From Lutibacter sp. B1 (GTDB taxonomy: Bacteria; Bacteroidota; Bacteroidia; Flavobacteriales; Flavobacteriaceae), in assembly GCF_012524075.1 (NCBI RefSeq), contig NZ_JAAZUI010000016.1:1-64000 (forward strand): 64,000 nt of DNA, read 5' to 3'. Of the stretch, positions 16,214 to 26,900 are shown one piece after another. Made by a program: the position numbers and the translations under genes. How positions within the stretch are numbered: position 1 is the stretch's first letter; the number at the start of each line of letters is the position of its first letter. The notes below the pieces were generated by a model. That model was not told the DNA's origin and did not search any database. It saw nothing but the letters and a program-made list of their open reading frames with translations.

Positions 16214-19200
16214 TCACGCTAAATTTGGGTTTAACCATTTTTTAGCTTTTTCAACACTTATGTCTTTCCGTTTTGCAAAATCCTGCACTTGATCTTCAGT
16301 TATTTTACCCAAACCAAAATATTTTGCATTTTCATTTGCAAAATAATAACCTGACACTGCCGATGCTGGCCACATTGCCAAACTTTCCGTTAACGTAACA
16401 CCAATTATTTTTTCTACACTTAACAACTCCCAAATAGTTTCCTTTTCTAAATGATCCGGACACGCAGGATAACCAGGAGCTGGTCTAATCCCTTTATATC
16501 CTTCTTTTATCAAGTCATCATTCGATAAATTTTCATCTGTGGAATATCCCCAATGTTTTGTACGTATTTGCTTGTGTAAATATTCCGCAAAAGCTTCTGC
16601 AAATCTATCTCCAATAGCTTGTACTAAAATGGCATTGTAATCATCATCTGCTTCTTTATATTTTTTAGCCAACTCATCTACACCAAAAATTGCCACACAA
16701 AAAGCACCTATATAATCTATTTTCCCTGTTTCTTTTGGTGCAATAAAATCTGCTAAAGCAATATTTGGAGCTCCTTCACGTTTTTCTAACTGCTGACGTA
16801 ACGTTCTAAAAACAGCTATTTCTTTTCCTTTTTTCTGAACAGAAATATCATCATCATTAATAGTATTGGCTTCAAACAATCCAAAAACACCTTTTGGTTT
16901 TAGTAATTGTTTTGCAATAATTTTTTCAATCATTGCTTGGGCATCGTTGTATAAATGCGTAGCCTGTTCTCCCACAACTTCATCTGTTAAAATCTCAGGA
17001 AATTTACCGTGCAAATCCCACGATAAAAAAAACGGACGCCAATCTACAAATGGTAACAACTCTTTTAAACTTAATTGTTTTAACATTTGTACACCCATTT
17101 CTTTAGGTTTTACAACAGGTGTTGTTTCCCAATCAATTTCAAATTTATTAGCACGCGCTTTGTCTAATGAAACATACGATTTTGTTTTCCCTCGTTTTAA
17201 AAACTTTTCACGAAATTCATCATAATCCTTTTTTAACTTTGCAACATATTCATTTGCTGTTTTTTTATTTAATAAATCACCTACAACAGTAACCGCTCTT
17301 GAGGCATCATTTACATATACCACCGCATTTTTATATTCAGGATTTATTTTCACAGCTGTATGTGCTTTGGATGTTGTTGCACCTCCAATCATTAATGGAA
17401 TGGTGAAATTTTGACGTTCCATTTCTTTTGCCATATATACCATTTCATCTAAAGAAGGTGTTATAAGTCCTGATAAACCAATAACATCTACATTTTCTTC
17501 TTTGGCTCTTTGAATAATTTTTTCAGGAGGTACCATCACTCCTAAATCTACAATTTCGTAGTTATTACAGCCTAAAACTACACTCACAATATTTTTACCA
17601 ATATCATGAACATCTCCTTTTACTGTTGCCATTAATACTTTTCCAGCCCCTCTCATCCCCGAAGGGGAAGCCTCCAAAGCTTCCTTTATTTTTTTTAATA
17701 CCAAATCAAGATTTGACAATACTTCATCATTAGCGAATCTAATTACACGATACCCTTCTCCTTCTAACCAAATGGTTCGTTCTTCATCACTCGATTTATT
17801 TTCAGGCAATTGATGAATTGACCCATCTATTTCTATTATTAAATTGACTTTTAAACAAATAAAATCAACTATATAATTCCCAATAATATGTTGCCTTCTA
17901 AATTTATATCCTTCTAATTTTTTCCCACTTATTACATTCCATAATAACGCCTCTGCCTGAGTTGGCTGATTTCGCATTTTTTTTGCGTATTCTTTAAGCG
18001 CACCATAAATAACAGGATTTGCAGTTTCCCAATAATAAGTTCCCTTGGGGGATTTAGGTTTTTTTTTCGCTGCTTCAATAAAAGGTTGTAGATAGGCAAC
18101 AGCTTTTTTCATTACACGTGCAGACTTTACTACTTGTGGTAAAAACATTTTTCCGGCACCAAATAAATCTCCTACCACATTCATTCCTATCATTAGATTT
18201 CCTTCAATAACTTCAATAGGTTGCGTAGCCGCTAATCTGGCTTCTTCTACATCATCAATAATATAAGCGTCAATTCCTTTTACCAACGAATACGTAATAC
18301 GATCTTGTAAAGAACCTTCTCTCCAAGATAAATCTATTTTATGCTCTTTTGCTTCTCCTTTAACAGTTTCTGCAAACGCTAACAATCTTTCAGTAGCATC
18401 ATCTCTTCTATTTAAAATAACGTCTTCTACATATTCTAACAAATCTTCCGGAATATCATCATACACCTCTAACATTGAAGGATTTACAATTCCTATATTC
18501 ATACCGGCTTGTATTGCGTGATATAAAAACACTGAATGCATTGCTTCCCTAACTACATTATTCCCCCTAAAAGAAAACGAAACATTACTTACACCTCCAC
18601 TAACACTTACATTTGGTAAATTTTTACGTACCCAACGTGTAGCTTCAATAAAATCGATAGCATTTCTCTTATGCTCATCCATTCCTGTTGCAACAGGAAA
18701 AATATTTAAGTCAAAAATGATATCTTCTGAAGGAAAGTGAACCGTATTAACTAAAATATCATACGAGCGTTTGGCAATTTCAATTCTTCTTTCATAATTA
18801 TCGGCTTGCCCAACCTCATCAAAAGCCATAACTATAACTGCTGCTCCGTAACGTTTTATTTTTTTAGCTTCCCAAATAAATTTTTCTTCACCTTCTTTTA
18901 ATGAAATTGAATTTACCACACATTTTCCCTGCACAACTTGCAATCCTGCTTCTATAATTTCCCATTTAGAACTGTCAATCATCATAGGAACACGACAAAT
19001 ATCTGGCTCTGCAGCAATCAAGTTTAAAAAACGAACCATAGATTCTTTTCCGTCAATCAAACCATCATCCATATTAATATCAATAATTTGTGCGCCACCA
19101 TCTACTTGTTCTCGTGCTATTTCCAAAGCTTCGTCAAACTTTTCTTCTTTTATCAAACGTAAAAACTTACGAGATCCCGCTACATTTGTACGTTCACCAA

Positions 19201-19261
19201 CATTAATAAAGTTACTTTCAGGTGTAATTATTAAAGGCTCTAATCCTGATAGCTTTAGCAT
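16214..19261 (-). CDS. metH: Methionine synthase, pterin/cap/B12/activation part, with an inserted DUF559 domain
   Basis: I start at ATG 19261 ([18 protein letters not shown]). An upstream in-frame ATG at 19315 overlaps the preceding stop but adds 18 residues ([13 protein letters not shown]) encoded by a low-complexity spacer. The protein has 1,015 residues against about 885 expected. Domains in order are pterin-binding ([13 protein letters not shown]), B12 cap, a 138-residue DUF559 insertion (17645-18058), cobalamin-binding with GDVHDIGKN, and the SAM-dependent activation domain ([12 protein letters not shown]). The homocysteine-binding domain is a separate upstream gene. Catalytic motifs are intact, so it should function despite the insertion. 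It transfers methyl from methyl-THF to homocysteine through B12. Confidence 0.95.
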   Translation of the reverse strand: MLKLSGLEPLIITPESNFINVGERTNVAGSRKFLRLIKEEKFDEALEIAREQVDGGAQIIDINMDDGLIDGKESMVRFLNLIAAEPDICRVPMMIDSSKWEIIEAGLQVVQGKCVVNSISLKEGEEKFIWEAKKIKRYGAAVIVMAFDEVGQADNYERRIEIAKRSYDILVNTVHFPSEDIIFDLNIFPVATGMDEHKRNAIDFIEATRWVRKNLPNVSVSGGVSNVSFSFRGNNVVREAMHSVFLYHAIQAGMNIGIVNPSMLEVYDDIPEDLLEYVEDVILNRRDDATERLLAFAETVKGEAKEHKIDLSWREGSLQDRITYSLVKGIDAYIIDDVEEARLAATQPIEVIEGNLMIGMNVVGDLFGAGKMFLPQVVKSARVMKKAVAYLQPFIEAAKKKPKSPKGTYYWETANPVIYGALKEYAKKMRNQPTQAEALLWNVISGKKLEGYKFRRQHIIGNYIVDFICLKVNLIIEIDGSIHQLPENKSSDEERTIWLEGEGYRVIRFANDEVLSNLDLVLKKIKEALEASPSGMRGAGKVLMATVKGDVHDIGKNIVSVVLGCNNYEIVDLGVMVPPEKIIQRAKEENVDVIGLSGLITPSLDEMVYMAKEMERQNFTIPLMIGGATTSKAHTAVKINPEYKNAVVYVNDASRAVTVVGDLLNKKTANEYVAKLKKDYDEFREKFLKRGKTKSYVSLDKARANKFEIDWETTPVVKPKEMGVQMLKQLSLKELLPFVDWRPFFLSWDLHGKFPEILTDEVVGEQATHLYNDAQAMIEKIIAKQLLKPKGVFGLFEANTINDDDISVQKKGKEIAVFRTLRQQLEKREGAPNIALADFIAPKETGKIDYIGAFCVAIFGVDELAKKYKEADDDYNAILVQAIGDRFAEAFAEYLHKQIRTKHWGYSTDENLSNDDLIKEGYKGIRPAPGYPACPDHLEKETIWELLSVEKIIGVTLTESLAMWPASAVSGYYFANENAKYFGLGKITEDQVQDFAKRKDISVEKAKKWLNPNLA
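17646..17671. repeat. GC-rich palindromic box 2 (metH-distal edge of the DUF559 insertion)
   Basis: Contains AGCCCCTCTCATCCCCGAAG followed by GGGAAG. The CCCCGAAGGGG palindrome matches box 1 after the metH stop. Confidence 0.65.
18038..18056. repeat. GC-rich box 3 (metH-proximal edge of the DUF559 insertion)
   Basis: AAATCCCCCAAGGGAACTT read on the minus strand. It is a CCC..GGG palindrome, less similar to boxes 1 and 2, at the opposite edge of the insertion. Confidence 0.5.
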
Positions 19262-19311
19262 CTTTTTATGGTTATTGGCTATTGGTTGTTGGTTGTTGGT
19301 AACTAAATCTA

Positions 19312-19668
19312 TCATAATTTTTTATAATAATTAATAAAACCATTTAACAATTTTTTACAACAAACAATTTGCTCTAATATTAAATTTAACTCTTCCAATG
19401 ATATATATTTTAAATCGTTAGATAAATACATTTGTGTTTCCAACTCAAATAAAGATCCACGAGAAATATGAAGAAAATGTATTGTGTCTTTTGAAGTATT
19501 TCTACCACATCCTTCAGCTATATTTGAAGGAATTGACACAGCACTTCTCCTCATTTGATTCGTAATTCCATAAACTTCTTCCTGCGGAAATTTTTTACTA
19601 TATAAATATACTAAACTAACTAATTTTCTTGCTTCACTCCAAACCTCTAAATCTGTATATGCTTGCAT
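19312..19668 (-). CDS. Four-helix-bundle protein (S23 / intervening-sequence protein family)
   Basis: A 118-residue all-helical protein with family signatures [36 protein letters not shown] and [19 protein letters not shown]. The family was first seen as ORFs in 23S rRNA intervening sequences and is now found as many stand-alone mobile-like genes. Molecular function is unknown. It lies between the two halves of metH. Its TGA overlaps an ATG at 19315 in frame with the downstream metH part, and it is flanked by low-complexity spacers (TTGGTTGTTGG-like). This looks like a cargo gene that has entered the metH operon. Confidence 0.9.
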   Translation of the reverse strand: MQAYTDLEVWSEARKLVSLVYLYSKKFPQEEVYGITNQMRRSAVSIPSNIAEGCGRNTSKDTIHFLHISRGSLFELETQMYLSNDLKYISLEELNLILEQIVCCKKLLNGFINYYKKL

Positions 19669-19739
19669 TTTTAAATTTTGATTAATCCTATACGTATTCT
19701 TAAACCTCTAACAACCAAAAACTATCAACTACCAACCTT

Positions 19740-20753
19740 TTAAACTCCATCTTCGGGAGTAAGGGGACTTTTTCTTGGTTTATAATTCTTCACCAAATCA
19801 GCAATTGCTTTGATATGCGCCGGAGTAGTTCCACAACAACCTCCTATTATATTTACCAAATTCTTTTTTAAATATTCTTCAATTTGAGCTGCCATATATT
19901 CCGGCGTTTCGTCATATTCTCCAAAAGCATTTGGTAACCCTGCATTTGGATGTGCTGATATTGCAAACTCCGTTTTTGATGCAATTGCTTCCAAATGCGG
20001 TTGTAATAAATTTGCGCCTAAAGCACAATTAAAACCTACTGTAAGTAAAGGAATATGCGAAACTGAGATTAAAAATGCCTCTGCTGTTTGACCAGACAAC
20101 GTACGCCCACTAGCATCCGTAATGGTACCACTAAGCATAATTGGAATATCAATCTTACGTTCCTCTTTAACTTCTTCAATTGCAAATAAGGTTGCTTTGG
20201 CATTTAAAGTATCAAACACTGTTTCAACCAACAATAAATCTACACCACCATCAATTAACGCTTCTATTTGTTGTTTATAGGCTATTCGCAATTCATCAAA
20301 AGTTACAGCCCTAAATCCCGGATCATTTACATCCGGAGACATACTTGCCGTTCTATTTGTTGGGCCTATTGAACCTGCTACAAAACGTGGTTTTAACGGA
20401 TTTTTAGCCGTAAACTCCTGTGCAACTTCTTTTGCTATTTTGGCAGACTGAAAGTTTAGCTCGTACACATATTTTTCCATTTCATAATCGGCCATAGCAA
20501 TGGTTGTGCTTGAAAACGTATTGGTTTCAATAATATCTGCTCCTGCTTCTAAGTATTTTTTATGAATTTCTTTAATAATTTGAGGTTGTGTTATAGAAAG
20601 CATATCATTATTTCCTTTTACCGAAATATGAAAATTTTTAAACTGCTCGCCTCTATAATCTTCTTCCGTTAAATTATAACGCTGAATCATAGTTCCCATA
20701 GCACCATCAAGCACTAAAATTCGTTCTTTTAATAATTGTTGAATTTCTTCCAT
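19740..20753 (-). CDS. metH: Homocysteine S-methyltransferase domain of split methionine synthase
   Basis: A 337-residue stand-alone N-terminal MetH module. [20 protein letters not shown] opens the barrel. Zinc/homocysteine ligands are the cysteine in VGFNCALGA and the paired cysteines in [14 protein letters not shown]. With the downstream gene it makes a full cobalamin-dependent methionine synthase as two polypeptides, as in other flavobacteria (from family knowledge). The last ten residues ([10 protein letters not shown]) are encoded by a degenerate GC-box repeat, so the C-terminus may have been extended by a repeat insertion. A SAM-I riboswitch precedes it. Confidence 0.95.
   Translation of the reverse strand: MEEIQQLLKERILVLDGAMGTMIQRYNLTEEDYRGEQFKNFHISVKGNNDMLSITQPQIIKEIHKKYLEAGADIIETNTFSSTTIAMADYEMEKYVYELNFQSAKIAKEVAQEFTAKNPLKPRFVAGSIGPTNRTASMSPDVNDPGFRAVTFDELRIAYKQQIEALIDGGVDLLLVETVFDTLNAKATLFAIEEVKEERKIDIPIMLSGTITDASGRTLSGQTAEAFLISVSHIPLLTVGFNCALGANLLQPHLEAIASKTEFAISAHPNAGLPNAFGEYDETPEYMAAQIEEYLKKNLVNIIGGCCGTTPAHIKAIADLVKNYKPRKSPLTPEDGV
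19741..19770. repeat. GC-rich box 4 (within the 3' end of the homocysteine-methyltransferase gene)
   Basis: On the minus strand it reads GTCCCCTTACTCCCGAAGAT then GGAGT, a degenerate version of box 1. It supplies the final codons and ends at the stop. Confidence 0.55.
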
Positions 20754-20821
20754 ATTTATTATATTACATAAACTTTTGAATTATTAATAAGGAAGAGTTT
20801 ACTAGGGTGAAGTTTTCTAGT

Positions 20822-20920
20822 GTTATCTGCCCACATTATGCGGTAGAATGTAGCACCTTCTTTAAAAATAAAGGGTTGCTAAGGCTTCAACAGGTCTATT
20901 CCCTCTGCCTTTCTTAATAA
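20822..20920 (-). ncRNA. SAM-I (S-box) riboswitch upstream of metH
   Basis: The minus-strand RNA has the SAM-I core in order: GCAGAGGGAATAGACC, GTTGAAGCCTTAGCAACC, AAGGTGCTACATTCTACC and closing GATAAC, which pairs with GTTAT at the 5' end. The ATG is about 70 bases downstream. No U-run terminator is clear, so control may be translational or through the small ACTAG/CTAGT hairpin. A probable promoter lies upstream: TTTG at 20979-20982 and TTTATTTG at 20951-20958, 20 bases apart on the minus strand. Confidence 0.93.
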
Positions 20921-21124
20921 CAATTATCAATTAGTTTATGAACCTGACTGCAAATAAACAGCATATTCTGTTTATTTACAAACAATGTGTATTTATTTCA
21001 CCTATTTACATATAAAAAGAATTAATTAATACTCACTAAATGTCAGGTTGTCAGTTTTATAGCTTTGGCATATAACTTGAAATTAAATGTATAAACTGAA
21101 TTATTAATTTTAAAATTTTGAGTT

Positions 21125-21568
21125 ATGTTACCAGTAAAAAGAAATCTGTTACCAACCATCTCGAGATTTTTTGATGATGATTGGGATTCGTTATTCGATT
21201 TTTCTAATCGCAATTTTTCTACAACACAAACCACACTACCTTCTGTAAATATAAAAGAAACTTCTAATGAATTTGTGGTTGAAATGGCTGCGCCAGGTAT
21301 GAAAAAAGACGATTTTCAAATTGAATTGAACAATAATGTACTTACTATAAAAAGTGAGACAAAAAATGAAAAAGAAGAAAAAGATAGTGAAAACTATACC
21401 CGAAGAGAGTTTAGTTATCAATCTTTTCAACGTTCATTTAACCTCAATAATCGTGTAATTGACGATTCTAAAATTGAGGCAAAATACTACAATGGTATTC
21501 TTAACATCCTTCTACCTAAAAAAGAAGAGGTTAAAGCAAAACCTACTCGTCAAATTGAAATTGTATAA
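21125..21568 (+). CDS. Small heat-shock protein (Hsp20/alpha-crystallin)
   Basis: A 147-residue ATP-independent holdase. The alpha-crystallin domain spans about 40-145, with VEMAAPGMKKDDFQIELNNN, FNLNNRVID and the conserved YYNGILNILLPKK near the C-terminus. The N-terminal arm (RFFDDDWDSLFDFSNR) mediates oligomerisation in the family. It is divergent from the metH operon and ends in a strong terminator. Confidence 0.95.
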   Translation: MLPVKRNLLPTISRFFDDDWDSLFDFSNRNFSTTQTTLPSVNIKETSNEFVVEMAAPGMKKDDFQIELNNNVLTIKSETKNEKEEKDSENYTRREFSYQSFQRSFNLNNRVIDDSKIEAKYYNGILNILLPKKEEVKAKPTRQIEIV

Positions 21569-21576
21569 TACAAATA

Positions 21577-21608
21577 AAAAAGGGTGGAAATATTTCCACC
21601 CTTTTTTA
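21577..21608. terminator. Terminator between hsp20 and cysH (convergent)
   Basis: Stem GGGTGGAAA (21582-21590) with TTTCCACCC (21593-21601), flanked by A-run and T-run, so usable from both sides. Confidence 0.93.
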
Positions 21609-21616
21609 TATATTTT

Positions 21617-22234
21617 TTAAGAATGTAAACCACACTCTCTGTTTTCTAAAACTTTAGTTGGATCAAAATACACAAACTCATTTGGTAAATTATGCTGATT
21701 TAAATATTCATCTAATTCTACATCTGACCAATAATAAAACGGACTTACTTTTAAAAGACCTTCTTTTCCTACTGAAACAATATCAATACTATCTCTAAAA
21801 GCAGTTTGTCCTTTTCTTAAATTAGTGAACCAAACATCCGGCTTATGCTCTTTCATGGCTCTGTTAAAAGGTTCTAATTTAACTTGGTTGGTAAAAACTT
21901 TATGCATTGGATCGTCAATATCAGGAATACCCATTATAGCATCTCTATATGCAGCAGTTTGTTTAGGCACATATAAAAATACATTTAAATTTAAACCTTC
22001 AATCAGTTCATTTGCATGAGCATACGTGTTAACTGTATTATAACCTGTATCGCACCAAATTACTTTTATGTCTTTTTTAACTTGTTTACAAGCATATAAA
22101 ATTGCAACCTCATAAGGTCTGAAATTTGTAGTAACTAAAGGATTTTTTGCAATTTCTATTGCCCAAGCTATTATTTGCTCAGGAGATTTATAACGTAACT
22201 CTTTATTAATTTGTTTAAGGTTTAAATTTTTCAT
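21617..22234 (-). CDS. cysH: Phosphoadenosine phosphosulfate reductase family protein
   Basis: I start at ATG 22234, which forms an ATGA overlap with the upstream stop. A start 12 bases earlier is also possible. The product has 205 residues. PP-loop type nucleotide site region VIWCDTGYNTVNTY and the terminal catalytic ECGLHS are present. The CC...CxxC iron-sulfur cysteines of plant-type APS reductases are absent, so thioredoxin-dependent PAPS reduction is expected. The product is sulfite for Cys and homocysteine synthesis, fitting the surrounding methionine genes. Length is short for the family (about 240). Confidence 0.9.
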   Translation of the reverse strand: MKNLNLKQINKELRYKSPEQIIAWAIEIAKNPLVTTNFRPYEVAILYACKQVKKDIKVIWCDTGYNTVNTYAHANELIEGLNLNVFLYVPKQTAAYRDAIMGIPDIDDPMHKVFTNQVKLEPFNRAMKEHKPDVWFTNLRKGQTAFRDSIDIVSVGKEGLLKVSPFYYWSDVELDEYLNQHNLPNEFVYFDPTKVLENRECGLHS

Positions 22235-22485
22235 TGTTTTCCCCATTTAATAATATTCCAAATTCTTTCGTGAAAAAAATATAAAAGCATTTTAGTAATT
22301 AATTCTATTGAACCTATAGCTAACGCAAGTGTAACTTTACCTGTAATAATCCAAGAAATTATTATTGTATCTATAGTTCCAACAATTCTCCAACTTATAG
22401 ATTTTACAATACTTCGTATTGGTTTCTCACAATTACTTGAGTTATTCAAGTTATTTTTTGTTTTCTTTAAAAAAAAATCGATCAA
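22231..22485 (-). CDS. DUF2061 domain membrane protein
   Basis: An 84-residue protein. The DUF2061 motif is RSIVKSISWRIVGTIDTIII followed by SWIITGKVTLALAIGSIELI, with two probable membrane helices and a terminal HERIWNIIKWGK. Its stop overlaps the cysH start by four bases, so they are translationally coupled. DUF2061 genes often sit next to sulfate-assimilation genes (family knowledge). Function is unknown, with a sulfate-related membrane role possible. Confidence 0.9.
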   Translation of the reverse strand: MIDFFLKKTKNNLNNSSNCEKPIRSIVKSISWRIVGTIDTIIISWIITGKVTLALAIGSIELITKMLLYFFHERIWNIIKWGKQ

Positions 22486-22615
22486 ATATCATTTCCTTTA
22501 CCAATATGCTTTATTCCAAGTACAAACATACAAAAAAAAATAATACCCTATTAATTCGATAGACTTTTAGATTGAAATGTTTGTTTATTATAATGTGTTT
22601 TAAACTTCAATTAAA

Positions 22616-23785
22616 TCATACATTCAAAGCTTGATCTAAATCTTGAATAATATCAGAAATACTCTCCAAACCTATTGAAATTCTCACCAAACCCGGAGTA
22701 ATACCCACAGCTAATTGATCTTCTACAGCTAATTTACTATGCGTTGTAGACGCCGGATGTGTAACAATAGTTTTAGTATCACCTAAATTAGCTGATAACG
22801 AACACATTTTAATGGCATTTAAAAATTTCTTACCTGCTTCAATACCTCCTTTTATTTCAACAGCAATAATATTACCGCCTAATTTCATCTGTTTTTTAGC
22901 TGTTATATATTGTGGATGAGAAGGTAAAAAAGGATATTTAACATTTGATATTTTAGAATGATTTTCTAAAAACTCAGCAACTTTTAAAGCGTTTTCGCAA
23001 TGTTTTTCAACACGAACTGCCAATGTTTCTAAACTTTTAGACAATACCCAAGCATTGAATGGTGATAATGACGGGCCCGTATTACGTGAAAACAAATATA
23101 TTTCACGTACCAACTCAGCTTTTCCAACAACAATACCTCCTAAAACTCTTCCTTGTCCATCCATTAATTTTGTAGCTGAATGCACCACCAAATCGGCTCC
23201 AAATTTTATAGGCTGTTGTATGTATGGCGTTGCAAAACAATTATCTATAATCAACAATAAATTGTGCTTTTTTGCAATATTGCCTAACAATTCTAAATCT
23301 ATAATATCAACTCCAGGATTTGTTGGAGATTCTGCATATAGAATTTTTGTTGAAGGTTTAATTAAGCTTTCTATCTCTTTAGGATTATTAATATCAAAAT
23401 AGGAAGTTTCAATATTCCACTTTGGAAAGTATTTTGTAAACAATGTGTGTGTTGAACCAAAAACTGAACGAGCCGAAACAATATGATCCCCGCTGTTTAA
23501 TAAAGCTGCGAAGGTTGAAAATATAGCAGCCATTCCTGTAGCAAATGCATAACCGTCTTCGGCACTTTCCATTTTTACCACTTTTTCAACAAACTCTGTA
23601 ATATTTGGATTGCTAAAACGAGAATAAATATTTCTACTTTTTTCTTCCGTAAATGAAGCTCTCATATCTTCAGCATCTTCAAACACAAAACCTGAAGTAA
23701 CGTACAATGGTGTTGAATGCTCTTGAAATTGTGAGCGCTCTAATTGCGTTCTTATTGCATCGGTTTCAAAATTTTTTTTATCCAT
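22616..23785 (-). CDS. metZ: Trans-sulfuration enzyme, probably O-succinyl/O-acetylhomoserine sulfhydrylase
   Basis: A 389-residue Cys/Met-metabolism PLP enzyme. The PLP lysine is in LVVHSATKLMDGQGRVLGG. DNCFATPY and ATGMAAI are conserved cofactor/substrate motifs. It lacks clear cystathionine-lyase features. It follows the metX-thrA fusion by 150 bases on the same strand, so it probably shares the second SAM-I riboswitch. It forms homocysteine from activated homoserine and sulfide. The exact acyl preference cannot be read from sequence. A second, more distant sulfhydrylase (metY) is 4 kb away. Confidence 0.9.
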   Translation of the reverse strand: MDKKNFETDAIRTQLERSQFQEHSTPLYVTSGFVFEDAEDMRASFTEEKSRNIYSRFSNPNITEFVEKVVKMESAEDGYAFATGMAAIFSTFAALLNSGDHIVSARSVFGSTHTLFTKYFPKWNIETSYFDINNPKEIESLIKPSTKILYAESPTNPGVDIIDLELLGNIAKKHNLLLIIDNCFATPYIQQPIKFGADLVVHSATKLMDGQGRVLGGIVVGKAELVREIYLFSRNTGPSLSPFNAWVLSKSLETLAVRVEKHCENALKVAEFLENHSKISNVKYPFLPSHPQYITAKKQMKLGGNIIAVEIKGGIEAGKKFLNAIKMCSLSANLGDTKTIVTHPASTTHSKLAVEDQLAVGITPGLVRISIGLESISDIIQDLDQALNV

Positions 23786-23884
23786 TATTCTAATAATTTA
23801 ATCTCATCTTAATCTTTCCTAAATGGGGTATAGAAACTTTAATTTTTTGTTTAACTGTTGTATCGTTTAAACTTTTTGTCTTTG

Positions 23885-23907
23885 GGCTTCGACTCCGCTC
23901 AGCCACC
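23885..23907 (+). repeat. Short interspersed repeat, copy 1
   Basis: GGCTTCGACTCCGCTCAGCC then ACC, with GGCT/AGCC ends forming a small hairpin. It matches 22 of 23 positions with 56619-56641. Confidence 0.65.
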
Positions 23908-23934
23908 AAAATACAAATTACCTAATTAAGACTT

Positions 23935-26900
23935 TTAATTTTTATCTGCTAATCGTAAAATATCGCCAAAAACACCTCTTGCTGTTACCGCAGCTCCTGC
24001 TCCTGCTCCTTGAATAACTATTGGTTTTTCTCCATAAGATTCTGTAAATATTTCAAAAATTGCATCAGCTCCTTTTATTTGTCCTAAAGGACTATTGCTT
24101 GGTACTGATATTAATTTTACTTCTAAATTTCCTTTATCTTTTTGTAGATCACCCGACAAATCTCCAATATACCTTAAAACGTAATTATCTTTTTGATCTT
24201 TTTTAAGTTTTTGGTAATATACATCCATCTCATTTAAGTTAGTTAAAAACTCCTGCGGAGTTCCTTCTCTTAAATTTTCAGGAATTAGATTTTCAATTTT
24301 AACATCTTCAAATTCATTTTGTAAATCCAACTCACGAGCTAAAATTAATAGTTTTCTGCCAACATCATTTCCGCATAAATCTTCTCTAGGGTCAGGTTCC
24401 GTATAACCGTTTGCAATTGCTTCTTTTAAAATTGCACTAAAAGGTACGTTCTTTTCAGAATAATTATTAAATAAATAACTTAAAGATCCTGAAAAAACAC
24501 CTCTTATCCGAGTAATATTTTCTCCTGATTCGTGTAAAACTTTAATAGTTTCAATTAATGGTAAACCCGCTCCAACATTTGTTTCGTACAAATAGGTTTT
24601 TTTATTTTCTTTAATTTTTTTACGTAATTCTTTATAGGAAGAATAGTTTACAGTATTTGCAATTTTATTGGAAGAAATCAAATCAAATCCATTTTCTACC
24701 AATTCAATATAATTTTTAATAAAATGTTGGCTGGCTGTATTATCTATGGCAATTAAATTCTCTAAATGATTAGTTTCAGCATAATCGATTACTGTATTAA
24801 TTGTATAATTTTCAAAAGCTTTGGTTTCCAATTCATTTTTCCAATTAGCAGTAATTCCATTTTTATTCAATAAAACTTTGGTAGAATTTGCTACTGCAAA
24901 TATGTTTAAATTGATGTTTTTTCGTTTTAATATATTGTTTTTGCTTTCTAAAATTTGATTAATTAAAGTACCACCAACCAAACCTTTCCCAAAAATTGCA
25001 ATATTCACATTTTTGGATACTCCAAAAATTTCACCGTGAATAACATTTACCGCTTTTTTTAAATCGTCTTTTTTAACTACCAAACACACATTTTCACCGG
25101 TAACCGTATTGTTTATTAAAACCGGCGTAATATGATTTTTTATTAAGGCGCTATACGGTTGATGAAATGATTCCAATGTTTGACCAACTATAGAAATAAC
25201 CGATACATTATCAGTAACATAAATTTGGCTTATATCTTTGGTTTTAAAATCGTCTTTAAATTCGCTCTCCAAAACCTTTTTTGCTTTAAAACCGTTATGT
25301 GCATCAACTACAAATCCAATACCTCTTTCTGAAGATCCTTGCGAAATAATACTTATACTTATATTTTCTTTGCCCAATGCAGTAAAAATTCTTCCGTCTA
25401 CACCAACTTTTCCTAACAAACCTCTACCAATTAAATTTACAAGTGCAACATCTTCTTGTACTGACAGTGATTTTATACCACCTTCAGCTTCTAAACTAAT
25501 TAGCGTCCCTTCACTTTTAGTGTCAAATGTGTTTAAAATACGTAAAGGAATATTTTTTTCAATTAAAGGAATGATGGTTTTAGCATGTAAAATGTTTGCC
25601 CCAAAATTTGCCATTTCATTAGCTTCCTGATACGAAAGTTTTTTAATTGGTTGTGAATTTTCAACCAAATTAGGATCTGCCGTATAAATTCCATTTACAT
25701 GCGTATAATTTTGCAACTCTTTGACATTTAAAAAATTAGCAATTAATGCAGCGGTATAATTACTGCCATTTCTACCTAAAGTTGTTGTTTCTCCTTGTAA
25801 ATTTGAAGCTATAAAACCGGTTAAAATTTGTGTTTCATTTTTATCACAATTGGCAAAATATTGAATTATATTTTCTTCTGAAATACTTTCTATTGGTACA
25901 GCTTGACCAAATTGGTCATCGGTTTTAATCAATGTTCTTGAATCTACAAAATTTGCTTTTATTCCTCTTTTATTTAAAAGATTAGCTATTATTTTTGCTG
26001 ATAAAATTTCGCCTTGAGACAATACTTGATCTTTTACTTTTTTACTGTAATCTCCCAACAATTTTACACCTCTAAAAATCTCATCCAACAGTTGAAATTC
26101 ACTTTTAAAATCTACCGTTTTATCAACTTCAATTTGATACTTTTTAAATTGTTCAAATTCTTCTAAATAGGGTAAATTATTTTTTGCTTTTTCTAAAATA
26201 GCCTCTAACAAATCTGTAGCATTACCTCTTGCCGAAACTACTACAACTACTTTTTCACCTTCTTTTAATTTTGAAGAAATAATAGTTAACGCTCTTTCTA
26301 AACCATCACCATTAGCTAATGATTTTCCTCCAAATTTTAGAACTATCCTTTTATTTTTTTTTGAAGTTTTATTAAAAATTGGCTCTATAATTTTTTCTAA
26401 CTGTTTGTATTCTATTAAAAAGGCATCGTGTCCGTGAACAGAATTAATTTCATTATAGGTAACATTTGGGTGTGTTAATGCCAATTGTTTATGTGTTTCT
26501 TTGTTTTCTTCGGCAGTAAAAAACAAATCGGAATCTACTCCAATAATATGAATATTTGCTTTTATGGTGTCTAAAACATTTTCATTTCTCCCTTTGGTAA
26601 CATCAATAGTTTTTAACAATTGATTCATTAATTTATAGGCTGATAATTGAAAACGTTCTTGTAATTTATTACCGTGATGCAACAACCAGCTTTCTACATT
26701 AAATATCTGCAATTCTTCATTTTTTGAACGATGAAATCGCTCTTTAAAAGATTCAGGAGTTCTGTAACACAACATGGCATGCATACGAGCATCATGCACA
26801 GGATTGCTGGAATTGATTAAAAATTGTTCTTGAATTTGACAGTTTGCAATTAGCCAATCGGTAGATTTCCAATCTGTTGCAATAGGTATTAAGTGCTTTG

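Larger units (their letters stand above)
17645..18058 (-). mobile_element. DUF559 (Vsr-like PD-(D/E)XK) element inserted in frame in metH
   Basis: About 138 codons between IEAAKKK and [11 protein letters not shown], where homologues have only a short linker. The inserted domain has [16 protein letters not shown], then [47 protein letters not shown] and [16 protein letters not shown]. These are the DUF559 signatures, with the D..E-x-D residues and the terminal H intact. Both edges carry GC-rich boxes (AAATCCCCCAAGGG at one end, CCCCTTCGGGG at the other) whose translation is SPKG and SPSG. Length is a multiple of three and the host frame is kept. It has no intein-type Cys/His-Asn ends, so splicing is not expected. 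Confidence 0.88.

Noticed and set aside
17645-18058. Intein in metH
   Set aside because: No N-terminal Cys/Ser or C-terminal His-Asn splice residues; the domain is DUF559, not LAGLIDADG/Hint.
19262-19315. 18-residue N-terminal extension of metH
   Set aside because: Encoded by the TTGGTTG-like low-complexity spacer; homologues start near LKLSGLEPL. The ATGA overlap keeps it possible.
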